A DNA stretch of 64,000 nucleotides. Origin: Atlanticothrix silvestris CENA357 (lineage in GTDB: Bacteria > Cyanobacteriota > Cyanobacteriia > Cyanobacteriales > Nostocaceae). The position numbers were made by a program, and so were the translations under genes. The notes below the pieces were generated by a model. It did not search any database. It was not told where the DNA came from and saw only the letters and a list, made by a program, of their open reading frames with translations. The stretch spans positions 33,730-97,729 of the forward strand of contig NZ_JAECZB010000009.1 of assembly GCF_016056295.1 (NCBI RefSeq), in the 5' to 3' direction. This document shows, piece after piece, positions 50,057-59,740 of this stretch (position 1 is its first letter; every line of letters starts with the position of its first letter).

Positions 50057-51460
50057 TTACAGCTTACAACCTAAATCGTCATTAATTGCATCCAAACTAA
50101 TTAATTTCAAATAATCTGGGTTAGCTAAAAATTGCTTTGCTGCAAGTAATCCGGCGATGCTCCAAGTTTGAAAAATCCGGGCTTCTTTGCCAATTAGGCG
50201 ACCATAATTACCATCGTAGTATTCAGGAAATTGATCTGAGAGTAAACGTTTTTCAGCAATAGCGATCGCTTCTTGGGCAAGTTCTAAACGACCTGTTTTC
50301 AGTGCCGCAGCAGTAAACAACCACAGCAAAACAGGCCAGTTGCCGCCATTGTGATAAGACCAAGGTGTGTTTTTAGGATCACATCCAGTAATCATCTGCC
50401 ACTCTGAACCTGCCATAGCGGGATAGCAAATTTTAACAGGCATATAGCCAATTAAATCTTGCCAACGATGTTCAAATAAATTCATGATGCTTTGTGATTC
50501 GGCTTCATTGGCTAAAGAAACCAAAATTGCCATGAGGTTTCCTAGAGCAAAAAAGCGAAAATCCATTCGTCCCGGCCCCAAATTTCCTGCTAAATAACCT
50601 CCGGTTTCGGGCAACCATTCAGTTAACCACTGAGGAATTGATTCTGAATAGATGTTGAACTTGTTAGCAATTTCTTTGCCAAATTCATCACCTTTGTAGC
50701 GATAAATTTCGCCTAGTCGCTGCAAATCTATCCAATAATAGTTGCGGACATGATATTGCAAAGCTCCTAATCGCCCATTGACGGTACTGAGGTAGCCTTC
50801 TTCATCAGGCAAAAGCAACTCACGAGTTGCTCTTAGGGTGGCGTAGAATAACACCTGAATTTCTAACGGGTGTTCGTAGACTCCCATACGACGGTCAATC
50901 ATAAACGCGCCATCGGGAACTAACAAAGTGGGATACATAGCAAACCGATGCACCAAACAAAGGTCTAAAATCAGCTTGATTCCCTCTTGAAATTCTGGCT
51001 GACGTGCTAGTTTTACATCACCTGTGACCTTTTCATAAGCGCGCAATAAAAGAATCCACCACAGACAAGAATCAATGGGAGGAACGCGGGCGATCGCATG
51101 TTCACCAAAATCAGCGACCAAAAATTCCTCACTTCCATTACATTCCACCTTGAAGCTAGCAGGCATCAACCCCGATCCTGGTTGAAAGCAATCCATCTGC
51201 TTTTCATGGCTTTGTAATTTTAGTGTTTCTACTAAAAAGTTGCGAACAATTTCTGTTCTGCCATCCATGAGAAATACCAAAGCAGAAGGAACAAAATCAC
51301 GCAGAAAACACTGGTCATAGTTCAGTGCATCTAAGTTTGGATCTTGGGCGGCTACAGTACCAATTGGTTTTTCATGGTAGTAAACTATGGATTTTTCTAG
51401 AAGTTTCCAGGCTTTTGTTTCTAGAGCATTTTTCTGATTAATCGCATGAGTCATAGGCAT
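50057..51460 (-). CDS. invB: Alkaline/neutral invertase (GH100)
   Basis: Splits sucrose into glucose and fructose in the cytosol; in diazotrophic filaments InvB feeds heterocysts. 467 residues of the (alpha/alpha)6 fold: [20 protein letters not shown] (the catalytic Asp of the DxxxxRDF region), YVGKPY-like parts, [22 protein letters not shown] (here [18 protein letters not shown]) and [15 protein letters not shown], which is the strongest signature. Length matches cyanobacterial invertases. No signal peptide. The next gene upstream encodes a glucose-dehydrogenase-like SDR; both are minus strand with a 155-base repeat-bearing spacer between. Confidence 0.92.
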   Translation of the reverse strand: MPMTHAINQKNALETKAWKLLEKSIVYYHEKPIGTVAAQDPNLDALNYDQCFLRDFVPSALVFLMDGRTEIVRNFLVETLKLQSHEKQMDCFQPGSGLMPASFKVECNGSEEFLVADFGEHAIARVPPIDSCLWWILLLRAYEKVTGDVKLARQPEFQEGIKLILDLCLVHRFAMYPTLLVPDGAFMIDRRMGVYEHPLEIQVLFYATLRATRELLLPDEEGYLSTVNGRLGALQYHVRNYYWIDLQRLGEIYRYKGDEFGKEIANKFNIYSESIPQWLTEWLPETGGYLAGNLGPGRMDFRFFALGNLMAILVSLANEAESQSIMNLFEHRWQDLIGYMPVKICYPAMAGSEWQMITGCDPKNTPWSYHNGGNWPVLLWLFTAAALKTGRLELAQEAIAIAEKRLLSDQFPEYYDGNYGRLIGKEARIFQTWSIAGLLAAKQFLANPDYLKLISLDAINDDLGCKL

Positions 51461-51533
51461 CTAATTCGTAATTAAGAATTTAATTTTTAAACGATTGGTA
51501 TTAAGTAATACGTTTTCGGTTAAAGGATGAGAC

Positions 51534-51602
51534 GCGATAAATCGCCGTCTCTACAAAAAATTGATGGTTATACGTTCGTAGGGGCACGGCACTGCCGTGC
51601 CC
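51534..51602. repeat. Two dispersed palindromes in the invB upstream spacer
   Basis: gagacgcgat-aa-atcgccgtctc pairs with one bulge (about 51529-51552), and gggcacggca-c-tgccgtgccc (51582-51602) is a perfect 10-base stem. Both types are common Nostoc intergenic repeats. Confidence 0.65.
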
Positions 51603-51615
51603 ATAACTTTGGCTC

Positions 51616-52425
51616 TTAAGCTGACCAAGATTCTCGGAAATCAGCATATAGAGTTAACCCACCATCTACAAACAAAGTTTGTCCGGTGATGTAGGCCGCT
51701 TCATCAGAAGCTAAAAAAGCGACGGCTGCTGCCATTTCTTCAGACGTACCAGCACGACCGATGGGAATATGGCTTTCTACCTCCGCCTTTTTTTCTGGGT
51801 CATCTATCCAAGCTTCATTTATGGGAGTAATCGTAGCTCCTGGTGCTACAGCATTCACCCGGATACCTTGATTTGCATATTCCAAAGCTAAAGTTTTGGT
51901 GAGATTTTCCATCCCGCCTTTGCTAATGGAATAGCTGACATACATAGGTCTGGGAATAATTTCGTGGACACTAGAAATATTGATGATTACCCCAGGACGG
52001 TTTTGAGATATAAAGTGCTTAATAGTTTCACGAGCGCAGATGAAAGCACCCCGGAGGTTAACTGAAATTACCTTGTCAAAGTCTGCGGTGCTAACTTCGT
52101 GGGATGGAGATTCTGTTTGAATGCCAGCATTATTCACAAGAATATCCACACTGCCAAATTGATCAGCTACGCTGTTGACCATTTCTACAATGTCAGATTC
52201 TTGGGAGACATCCCCTTGTACCAGCAGCGATCGCACACCGCAATTTTCGATACTTCCGCAGGCTTTTTGCATCGCCATTTCTTCTGTATCTTCCGCAGGT
52301 TCAGGATTTTTGCGGTAGTTAATGGCAATATTACATCCCTCTTGGGCAAGTCTAATGGCGATCGCCTGACCAATACCTGAACTTGCACCCGTGACTAAAG
52401 CATTTTTCCCTTTTAATCCTTTCAT
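51616..52425 (-). CDS. Glucose 1-dehydrogenase-like SDR
   Basis: 269 residues of the classical SDR type: TGASSGIG at about 13-20, NNAG, VHEIIPRPMYVSYSISKGG with the Tyr-x3-Lys pair, and PGATITPINEAW after it; ITGQTLFVDGGLTLY is the C-terminal signature. The best-fitting named members are glucose 1-dehydrogenases (NAD(P)), which agrees with the invertase next door, but the ligand cannot be proved from the sequence. It may be cotranscribed with the methyltransferase lipoprotein gene, 16 bases upstream. Confidence 0.82.
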   Translation of the reverse strand: MKGLKGKNALVTGASSGIGQAIAIRLAQEGCNIAINYRKNPEPAEDTEEMAMQKACGSIENCGVRSLLVQGDVSQESDIVEMVNSVADQFGSVDILVNNAGIQTESPSHEVSTADFDKVISVNLRGAFICARETIKHFISQNRPGVIINISSVHEIIPRPMYVSYSISKGGMENLTKTLALEYANQGIRVNAVAPGATITPINEAWIDDPEKKAEVESHIPIGRAGTSEEMAAAVAFLASDEAAYITGQTLFVDGGLTLYADFRESWSA

Positions 52426-52441
52426 CTCTAGTTATGAGTCC

Positions 52442-53107
52442 CTATTTCAAATTAGCTGGAACTTCTTCAGGAACTACCCAATAATAAACTTGTCTGCCAT
52501 CTACCGTTAGAGTCTGTTGTGGCTTCCAGTCGCCCATATCGAAAGCGTGAGAGACAATCCGAGTACCGGGTTTGAGTTCTCGCAATAATTTGGGGCGGAG
52601 TTTGAGGTTGATATCAGGTAGTAAGTAGAGTGTAACTACTGTAGCTTCACTAAAATCAGTATTAAATAAATCTTGTTGGATAAACTGCACGCGATCAGTT
52701 ACCCCTGCCTTTTGAGCATTTGCATTAGCTTCTTGAATACGTTCTGGGTTGATATCTATACCAACACCCCGTGTACCGTATTTTTGTGCAGCTGTGTTAA
52801 CAATACGACCATCACCACTGCCAAGGTCGTAAAGCACATCATCTTTTCCTACTTTTGCCACTTCTAACATGGCATCTACTACAGCTTCTGGTGTTGGCAC
52901 ATAAGGAACATCACCGGGGCGTTCTTGGGGTTGAGTTGTAGGAGTTGCTGTTGGTGTTTGAACTTGAGTAGTTTCAGTTTGACCAGTTAAAGTAGGCGAT
53001 TGCGCCTCTGCTTCAAAGTCGCGTTGTTGGGTTGTACAGCCAGCAATTCCTAAACTGGTAAGGCTAACTCCAGTAACCAGTACAAGCAGACTTTTTTTGA
53101 AACTCAT
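52442..53107 (-). CDS. Lipoprotein with a class I SAM methyltransferase domain
   Basis: 221 residues. The first 24 are a lipoprotein signal (KKSLLVLVTGVSLTSLGIAGC; lipobox with Cys24), then a low-complexity Thr/Gln/Pro linker to about 68, and from 72 a methyltransferase: VLYDLGSGDGRIV (91-103), GVGIDINPERI with Asp118, FIQQDLFNTDF, VTLYLLPDI. The domain resembles histone-lysine-like or UbiE-like small methyltransferases, short without substrate-specific insert. It is odd for an enzyme that needs SAM to be secreted. It is transcribed just ahead of the SDR gene. The acceptor is unknown. Confidence 0.8.
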   Translation of the reverse strand: MSFKKSLLVLVTGVSLTSLGIAGCTTQQRDFEAEAQSPTLTGQTETTQVQTPTATPTTQPQERPGDVPYVPTPEAVVDAMLEVAKVGKDDVLYDLGSGDGRIVNTAAQKYGTRGVGIDINPERIQEANANAQKAGVTDRVQFIQQDLFNTDFSEATVVTLYLLPDINLKLRPKLLRELKPGTRIVSHAFDMGDWKPQQTLTVDGRQVYYWVVPEEVPANLK

Positions 53108-53121
53108 GATTTTTGTCCTTT

Positions 53122-53156
53122 GTTAGTTGTCAGTTGTTAGTTGTTAGTTGTCAGTT
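53122..53156 (-). repeat. Five heptamers GT(C/T)AGTT
   Basis: A perfect tandem run (GTTAGTT, GTCAGTT, GTTAGTT, GTTAGTT, GTCAGTT) upstream of the lipoprotein gene. This is the reverse complement of the unit before opcA (30968-31051). Confidence 0.85.
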
Positions 53157-53180
53157 GTTATTCTTTTTGCCCCTCTGCCT

Positions 53181-54545
53181 CTACTTCTTCCTTTGGCGAT
53201 AGCGATTCCAGAACAGCAGTGGAATACCTGCTGCCACAACAAGAACGCCTACAACAGCGCCCACGCCTGTATAAACCAAGCTGGAGTAAAGCAAGTAGCC
53301 GCAAACGGCACAAAATAATAACGGCGTGATGGGATAAAAAGGTACTCGAAATGGACGCAGTATATGGGGGTCGCGCTTTCGCAGTACCAGCAGCGATATG
53401 CCCGAAAGCAAGAAGAAAAACCAAAAAACGGGGGCGGTGTAGTCTACCATCGTTTCAAAGCCTTTGCGGGTAATCGTGCCTAAGAAAACAAGTCCTAGGG
53501 CGATCGCTCCTTGCAGCATCAAAGCGTGGGTAGGAGTACTAGGGCGTTGTTGCCAACGTCCCATAAAACTAAATAAAGAAAAATCTTGCCCTAAGGCAAA
53601 AATGGTACGCGCTCCAGTAAAAATTGTGGCATTCATTGCCCCCAAAGTAGAAATTGCAATCAATAAGCTAATAAACCAAGCTCCTGGTTCACCCCAAAGC
53701 GATCGCATCAAGTCTGCGGCTACGGCTTCTGAGTTGGCCATATTGGTTAATCCCAATCCGCGCAGATAAGCCAGATTGATTAACAAATAAATGCCAGTAA
53801 TAATGCCAATACTCCACATTAGCGATCGCAGCATATTGCGTTGTCTATTGCGGATTTCTGCTGAGATATATGCTGCTTCGTTCCAGCCACCGTAAGACAG
53901 CAATACAAATACCATCGCTAATCCCCAAGTTCCTGATGATGCAGGTTCTACAGGAGCAGGAGCAGTAGAATTAGAAACTGCGGTTAATCCAAACATCACC
54001 ACCAGCAACAAACCCAAGACTTTCGCTAGTGTTAGTAAGTTTTGTGTCCATTTGCCCTGTTGCAAGCCGATGATATTTAAAGCAGTAAAAAGGGCGATCG
54101 CTGTTCCTGCATAAACAGCAGGTGAAAATGTACCTAGTCGCCATATCTGAGAAGCATAGTCACCAAAGACAAACGCCAACAAAGTTATGGAACCAGTTTG
54201 AATCACTGTCATCCGCGCCCAGGCAAATAAAAAGCCGACTTCTCGCCCAAAAGCACGCTTTAAGTAATAGTAGACACCGCCAACATCAGGATAAGTTGTC
54301 GCTAATTCTGCGTAGCACACTGCTCCTACGAGAGACACCATACCACCCATTAGCCAGAACAGCAGTACAGCGATATTACTACCTGCTTGATCTGCTACCA
54401 GGGCGGGGGTTTGAAAAATTCCCGCCCCGATAACAATACCGACAATCAAAGCGACGGCATCTGGTAAGGTCAGCGATGCTTTAGGCGCAGCTACTTCAGT
54501 TTCTGCTAACTCTCCAAGTAAACTGTAGTTTTCACCTTTACTCAA
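53181..54545 (-). CDS. APC-family amino acid permease
   Basis: 454 residues with twelve or so hydrophobic helices. ALIVGIVIGAGIFQTPALVADQ near 32-53 is the Gly-rich TM1 loop typical of the APC superfamily; YAELATTYPDVGGVYYYLKRA is the conserved loop after TM2. A plasma-membrane transporter for amino acids or polyamines; substrate unknown. It is transcribed in the same direction as the methyltransferase-lipoprotein gene, with a heptamer-repeat spacer between. Confidence 0.85.
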   Translation of the reverse strand: MSKGENYSLLGELAETEVAAPKASLTLPDAVALIVGIVIGAGIFQTPALVADQAGSNIAVLLFWLMGGMVSLVGAVCYAELATTYPDVGGVYYYLKRAFGREVGFLFAWARMTVIQTGSITLLAFVFGDYASQIWRLGTFSPAVYAGTAIALFTALNIIGLQQGKWTQNLLTLAKVLGLLLVVMFGLTAVSNSTAPAPVEPASSGTWGLAMVFVLLSYGGWNEAAYISAEIRNRQRNMLRSLMWSIGIITGIYLLINLAYLRGLGLTNMANSEAVAADLMRSLWGEPGAWFISLLIAISTLGAMNATIFTGARTIFALGQDFSLFSFMGRWQQRPSTPTHALMLQGAIALGLVFLGTITRKGFETMVDYTAPVFWFFFLLSGISLLVLRKRDPHILRPFRVPFYPITPLLFCAVCGYLLYSSLVYTGVGAVVGVLVVAAGIPLLFWNRYRQRKK

Positions 54546-54640
54546 ATTCTCACCTCATTTGGCATAATTGTTTTTGCCATCGTTGCGATCATCAAAAATA
54601 ATAAAAATCGCTGATTCATAATTCCACAGCGGTATCTAGC

Positions 54641-55290
54641 CTAGAAGTTGTAGCCAATGCCTAGCAGCACCCCAACTTCGGTTTCATCTACAAAACCGAT
54701 ATTTACGCCAGCAGTGGCTGTAAATTCAGATGACACAGGAACATCGACACCACCTGTAAGTAGAAAGCCTGTGGTGTATCGTCTCCTGTAGAAATAGCAG
54801 CTCCTGCACCCAGATAGGGAGCAACACTAATTCGTTGTACTCCAGCGTCTGTGAGTGATTCAACTGGAAAGTCAACTGTCAAAGGTATGAGAAAAACTTG
54901 ATTGTCACCCAGTAAAGCTGCTGGACGCAAAGAGAAGTTACGGCTCAGACCGATCTTACTAAAGACAGCAAAGGAGCCTTCACTTAATGTAGTGTCACCA
55001 CCAAAGCCAATATTACCGCCAACTCCTATATAACTAGGGCCGGAACGAGTGGCTGTACCTGGTGATATTTGGGCTATCACTGGAGCAGGTGTTGGTTGCT
55101 CAACTACTGGGTTGGTTTGTGGGATATTTTGAGCGTTCGGGTCTACCTGCAAATCAATGGCATTGGGTTGTGAACTCCCTGTAATTGTGTTGTTTGGTGT
55201 TTCAGCACTAGCTGGGAATGCACTCAAACCAACTATTACAGATATAAGACCTACTAGAGAAAAATTTCTCTTAATGAAATGAGTAATCAT
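54641..55290 (-). pseudogene. Outer-membrane beta-barrel protein with a one-base frameshift
   Basis: From ATG 55290 (aagg upstream) the frame gives a signal peptide ending ...SAFPASAE, a Pro/Gln-rich linker and barrel strands (YIGVGGNIGFGG, FAVFSKIGLS, RISVAPYLGAGAAIST). Near 54764-54766 one T (minus strand) is missing, and the frame runs off to a false stop at 54703. One frame further on the barrel resumes: GFLLTGGVDVPVSSEF, TATAGVNIGFV, EVGVLLGIGYNF to TAG at 54641-54643. The last residue is Phe, as in proteins recognised by BamA. The reading frame before ATG 55290 is spurious. A sequencing error is possible. Confidence 0.75.
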
Positions 55291-55577
55291 AATTAAACCT
55301 TGGAAATTATTGGTCAAAAACTGAAAGTTGGCACAAGTTTTCCGAGCGTGATTTGTGACTTTATAAGTAATAATTTTGAGAGTCTTCAAGGCTCCCATTA
55401 ATTTAATTATTAACAATAAATGTGACAGGAAAATGACAGTCAAAAATTCAAACTTACAATTTAAATTTTAAAAGTAAAAATCTAAAATAAACCAATGAAG
55501 CATTTTTGTCTTCTAACTTTTGCATGATTTTTAGGATAAAAAATCTCTGATTAGGGATTTTTTAAGATTAGTCAATT

Positions 55578-56960
55578 TCATGAAAAACTTAAAATCCACC
55601 TTGCTATATTCAGATAGATCAAAACTCCTAACACATCAACAGCAGTGGTAATAAACGGAGCTGACATTAAAGCGGGATCTAAGCCTAAAGAGCGAAACAG
55701 AAATGGTAAGGCGGAACCGGACACTGAGGCTAAGATGCATATAGAAAAAAGACTAATACCAACAGCGATCGCCACTAACCAATTTCCTTGTAGGAAGAAT
55801 GCCCAAATAACTACTACAATACCTAACATTGTTCCTAACAAGATGCCTGCGATCGCTTCTCGTTTCACGATGCCTAAAGCCTCTTTAGGGCGGACTTCTT
55901 CTGTATTTAAGCCCCTAATCACGACGGTTGAAGACTGCGCTCCCACATTTCCGCCTGTGTCAATCAACAAGGGTATAAAGGCAGTTAAAGCAACTACTTT
56001 TTCTAAAATATCTTCTTGGTTAGTAATCACCGCAGCCGTAGCACTATTAGTAACCAACAAAATCAGCAACCACACAACACGCTTACGGGCAACGGTAAAT
56101 AAGTTAGTTTGGAAATAGTTATCTCCACCAGATTCCAGTCCACCCAAAGCATGGATGTCTTCAGTGGTTTCTTGCTCTAAAATATCGAGGACATCGTCTA
56201 CTGTGACAATGCCCACTAGACGTTGTTCTGTGTCTACCACAGGAATCGCCATAAAGTCGTAGTGCTGAATTGTCCGAGCAACTTCTTCTTGGTCAGTATT
56301 AGTATTAACAAATACCACTTCACGGGTCATGATGCTACCAATAGTTTGGTCTGGTTGAGCCACAATTAAATCGCGGAGCGATAAAATTCCAGTTAAGCGA
56401 CTAGCATCATCAATAACATACATGTAGTAAATAGTTTCTCTCAAGTTAGCCAGGGAACGAATCTGTTCTAGTGCTTGTGCTACCGTGACATTTTCTTTGA
56501 GCGACAAATACTCAGGAGTCATAATTCGCCCAGCCGTATTAGGTGTATAGCCTAAAAGCAGGGCAGTTGCATCCCGTTCCAAAGGACTGAGTTGTTGTAA
56601 TAGTCGTCGGACAACTTTGGCGGGTAGTTCATCGAACAGGCGAGCGCGATCATCAGGTGACATCCGATCAACGATGTATTGCACATCCTGACGCTTAAAA
56701 TCTTCAACTAGCGTCTGTTGCACACTTGGATCGGGGTATTCAAATACTTCAATCGCTTCTTCTTTAGACAGCAACCGAAAAGCGATCGCTTGCATAGCCT
56801 CTGGCAAACCTTCAATTGCTTCGGTAATATCCGCAAACTGGACAGGAACTAACAAAGCTTTAGCACCTTGAAAGTTTTCCTGTTCTAGTAGTACTTGCAA
56901 CTGTTCTCGTACTAACTCTTGTAGTTCTTGTCGAGATCTGCTTTGCATGGCTGATTTCAA
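55578..56960 (-). CDS. mgtE: Magnesium transporter MgtE
   Basis: 460 residues in the family order: MgtE N-domain (about 30-135; FKRQDVQYIVDRMSPDDRA), two CBS domains (about 145-265; GIVTVDDVLDILEQE) that sense magnesium, then five TM helices (about 290-455) with PLLIDTGGNVGAQSSTVVIRGL, the pore signature. It acts in the cytoplasmic membrane. It lies upstream of the barrel gene in the same direction, with 287 bases between. No magnesium-sensing leader is apparent. Confidence 0.93.
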   Translation of the reverse strand: MKSAMQSRSRQELQELVREQLQVLLEQENFQGAKALLVPVQFADITEAIEGLPEAMQAIAFRLLSKEEAIEVFEYPDPSVQQTLVEDFKRQDVQYIVDRMSPDDRARLFDELPAKVVRRLLQQLSPLERDATALLLGYTPNTAGRIMTPEYLSLKENVTVAQALEQIRSLANLRETIYYMYVIDDASRLTGILSLRDLIVAQPDQTIGSIMTREVVFVNTNTDQEEVARTIQHYDFMAIPVVDTEQRLVGIVTVDDVLDILEQETTEDIHALGGLESGGDNYFQTNLFTVARKRVVWLLILLVTNSATAAVITNQEDILEKVVALTAFIPLLIDTGGNVGAQSSTVVIRGLNTEEVRPKEALGIVKREAIAGILLGTMLGIVVVIWAFFLQGNWLVAIAVGISLFSICILASVSGSALPFLFRSLGLDPALMSAPFITTAVDVLGVLIYLNIARWILSFS

Positions 56961-57034
56961 GTAATATTTTCTCAGGCAATTTGCTGAGTCAGTATAAATA
57001 ACAAATATGATTGTCAGATGACAAGCTAGGCTTT

Positions 57035-58318
57035 TCAGTATAAAGGCAACTCAATTTGAAACAAAGAACCTTTGCCTACTTCACTTTTGACACTGAGATG
57101 ACCGCCATGAGCTGCGACAATTTGTTGAGCGATCGCTAATCCTAAGCCAAAGCCACTAGCAGAGTTTTGGCGCTGCTGATTTACCCGATAAAATCGCTCA
57201 AAAATATGAGGTAAATCTTCTGCGGGAATGCCAATGCCGCTATCTTCAATTTGAATAACTGCCTGATGATACTCAATAAACAAACGCAATTCCACCAGTC
57301 CATTAGCCGGAGTATACTTACAGGCATTGCTGACAAGATTCATCACTGCTTGATAGAGCAATTCAGCATCTACCTCTACCATGATTGCTCCTTCAGGTAA
57401 ATCACTTTTCAAATTTAAGTGCTGAGCTACAGTTTGAGTAGTTTGAGACTTGACAAGTTCATTCAGTAAAGTTCTGAGGTCAATTTTTTTGAGGGATTCA
57501 GGAGCCAAACATCCCGCCCGACGCGCTAAAAACAGCAGATTTCCAATCAAAGTATTCATGGATTTGGCAACTGCAACAATCTTTTCCAAACGCACATTCT
57601 TTGCAGCAACTTGATCAGAAGGAGCGAGTAATCCCACCTGAGCATTACTGAGTATTGCTGCTAGGGGGGCACGTAATTCATGGGAAGCGTTAGCAGTAAA
57701 GCGTTGCAGTTGTTCGTAGCTGTCGCGAATTGGTAACATTGCTAGTCCCCCTAAGAACCATCCCATGAGACTCGTGGCTGCCAAAGCCATTAAAACTGTC
57801 AATATCAATAACAGCAGAAAACTACTGAGGGACTCTTGGGCGCGAGTCATTGGCATTGCCATTTGCAAATAACCGATTAGCTTACCCTTATGGTGAACCG
57901 GCAGAGTTATTTGACGTAGCCAAATCACTTTTAATTGCGATGAACCTAATTTATAGGTAATTTTAATAGTTTGAAATTCAGCCACCTTGCTTAGCTGTTC
58001 TTGAGGAGGCATACCGAAAAATCGCTTCAGCTTACCTTCAGCATCGTACCAACGGGCATAAATTATTTCACTGTCTGGCGGTGGCGGATTGTTGCCCAAG
58101 AGGGGCACATTTTTGAGAACTGGACGCTTTTTACCTTGAGATAGTTTGTAATGGATATTGGCAGCAATGACTCTGGCTTTTTTGTAGAGTAGTGAATCTA
58201 TGACTTCTAATTGCTGAAGCGCTTCTTGATAGTAGACTGTTCCAGCGAAAACTACTAAAATGCTGCCCATTGAGAGGGTAAACCAACGAGCCAAGTTGCG
58301 GCGGCTACGATTGAACAT
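57035..58318 (-). CDS. Sensor histidine kinase, RppB-like
   Basis: 427 residues: TM1 at about 12-30, an extracytoplasmic sensor (31-165), TM2 at about 166-190, then the dimerisation helix with His213 in FTANASHELRAPLAAIL and a HATPase_c end (NLVSNACKYTP, DSGIGIPAEDLPHIFERFYRV, GFGLGLAIAQQIVAAHGGHL). No clear HAMP domain lies between TM2 and the H box. The sensor part contains LLGNNPPPPDSEI, similar to redox or nickel-responsive RppB/NrsS kinases. It follows the response-regulator gene, 111 bases apart, with heptamer repeats in the spacer. Confidence 0.87.
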   Translation of the reverse strand: MFNRSRRNLARWFTLSMGSILVVFAGTVYYQEALQQLEVIDSLLYKKARVIAANIHYKLSQGKKRPVLKNVPLLGNNPPPPDSEIIYARWYDAEGKLKRFFGMPPQEQLSKVAEFQTIKITYKLGSSQLKVIWLRQITLPVHHKGKLIGYLQMAMPMTRAQESLSSFLLLLILTVLMALAATSLMGWFLGGLAMLPIRDSYEQLQRFTANASHELRAPLAAILSNAQVGLLAPSDQVAAKNVRLEKIVAVAKSMNTLIGNLLFLARRAGCLAPESLKKIDLRTLLNELVKSQTTQTVAQHLNLKSDLPEGAIMVEVDAELLYQAVMNLVSNACKYTPANGLVELRLFIEYHQAVIQIEDSGIGIPAEDLPHIFERFYRVNQQRQNSASGFGLGLAIAQQIVAAHGGHLSVKSEVGKGSLFQIELPLY

Positions 58319-58349
58319 CTAACCAAGAATTTTTGTTTACGCTAGGCGG

Positions 58350-58370
58350 GTCAGTTGTCAGTTGTCAGTT
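58350..58370 (-). repeat. Three heptamers GTCAGTT
   Basis: Between the kinase and regulator genes. Same family and same orientation as the tract at 53122-53156. Confidence 0.85.
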
Positions 58371-58429
58371 GTTATTGTTCCTCTACTCCCCTTGTAGGTG
58401 GAGTTTTTATTTTTTCTTCTGTTCTATTG

Positions 58430-59113
58430 TTACTTTTTACTTCCCTCAGGGCTAATTCTATAGCCCATACCGTAAATAGTGTCAATCCAATCTGCTGCAC
58501 CTACTACTTGTAAACGTTGTCGCAGACGGCGCACTAGAGTTGTGGTTGCATTACTTTCTGGTTCACTTCCCCACTCCCACAATGCCTGTTCGATTTGGTC
58601 ACGGCTCAAAACTTGGTGCGGATGACGCATCAGGTATTCTAGTAATTGAAACTCGCGGGCAGATAACTCTATTGTTGCCTCTCCTCGTTCTACTATTAAG
58701 GTAGAAAGGTGCAATTGTAAATCAGCTAATTGAAGCGTTTCACCTTGCCAAAGAGGCGATCGCCTGCCTAATGCCCGTACCCTTGCCAATAACTCAAACA
58801 CATCTGTAGGTTTGACAAGGTAATCATCTGCTCCAGCATCCAAGCCTGTAACTTTGTCAACAGTAGTATCTTTGGCGGTCAACATTAATACAGGTGCAGT
58901 CTTACCCGCTTGTCGATATTGACGGCACAAATCTAAGCCACTAATTTCTGGTAGCATCCAATCGAGAATTAATAAGTCATAGTCCCTTTGACAGATCACC
59001 CACTTAGCGATCGCACCATCTTCAACACCGTCTACAATATGTCCAGCTTGTGACAACGCTGTTTGCAAGGGTTCTAATTGTGCTACGTCGTCTTCTACCA
59101 GAAGTATTCGCAT
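58430..59113 (-). CDS. OmpR-type response regulator, RppA-like
   Basis: 227 residues. Receiver: EDD at 7-9, phosphate acceptor Asp51 in LLILDWMLPEISGLDL, Thr79 and Lys101 in YLVKPTDVFELLARV. DNA-binding winged helix at 125-220: LSAREFQLLEYLMRHPHQVLSRDQIEQALW, TTLVRRLRQRLQ and IYGMGYRI. It is the first gene of a two-component operon with the kinase downstream. RppA (NrsR) of Synechocystis responds to redox state or nickel; similarity is by motif and context only. Confidence 0.9.
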   Translation of the reverse strand: MRILLVEDDVAQLEPLQTALSQAGHIVDGVEDGAIAKWVICQRDYDLLILDWMLPEISGLDLCRQYRQAGKTAPVLMLTAKDTTVDKVTGLDAGADDYLVKPTDVFELLARVRALGRRSPLWQGETLQLADLQLHLSTLIVERGEATIELSAREFQLLEYLMRHPHQVLSRDQIEQALWEWGSEPESNATTTLVRRLRQRLQVVGAADWIDTIYGMGYRISPEGSKK

Positions 59114-59336
59114 TATTAGCTTGATTTTCGTGATTCTAACATTACAGAGTAGAAAATCTCACTCAGTAAAACGTCCCCCACGAGTGGGATTTTCAATCAA
59201 CTTAAGAATGATTAAATGTAATAGAGAATTAGGCTCTTAAGTAGATGAAAAAGCTTCCGAAGTGATTGGAGTAGTAAATTTTTCCTAATTCTTCTTGTCT
59301 CAAGTGAAACCATCAACTCAAAAGCTTATACCTACC

Positions 59337-59726
59337 ATGTCTTTACGCCGCTGGTGGAAATCTTTACATTTTTTAGGGTTAGAATTTTGGCTTCCTCTAC
59401 CTATTTTGGGCATCTTTTTTTGGTTGAGTGGCAATCTGTTGGCTGAACACTTATTTAACCGACCTTATAGCATGAAAGATAAACTTCAAGCAGATAGCTT
59501 ATCTGAATTACAGAAGTCAATATATGTAATGTTTATCTATGCGGAAGTTAACAAGAGTGCAGGCATTACCAAAGTTACAGTAAAAACGACAGACTCTTAT
59601 AGAAGGAATTTATTCTTTGAGCTGCCAGTTACAAACATCACTCAGATAGAGATAGCGATCGCCCAGAAATTAGGAATATCAATTGAGGATATCCGTAACC
59701 TCGCGCGTTATCAGATCAATGATTAA
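59337..59726 (+). CDS. Hypothetical membrane protein
   Basis: Unrecognised. 129 residues from the ATG at 59337 (MSLRRWWKSLHFLGLEF...); a longer form beginning with TTG at 59295 is possible, but the ATG gives a plausible basic N-terminus just before a membrane helix (about 11-40: WLPLPILGIFFWLSGNLLAEHL). The remaining part (DSLSELQKSIYVMFIYAEV, AGITKVTVKTTDSYRRN) is soluble and mixed alpha/beta. It diverges from the response regulator and converges with the next gene (14 bases apart). Confidence 0.65.
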   Translation: MSLRRWWKSLHFLGLEFWLPLPILGIFFWLSGNLLAEHLFNRPYSMKDKLQADSLSELQKSIYVMFIYAEVNKSAGITKVTVKTTDSYRRNLFFELPVTNITQIEIAIAQKLGISIEDIRNLARYQIND

Positions 59727-59740
59727 AAGCTGCATGATTT

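Noticed and set aside
59170..59195. Terminator-like hairpin tcccccacgagtgggatttt
   Set aside because: The stem is short, with a mismatch, and no gene ends there: the regulator gene and 59337 both start away from it.
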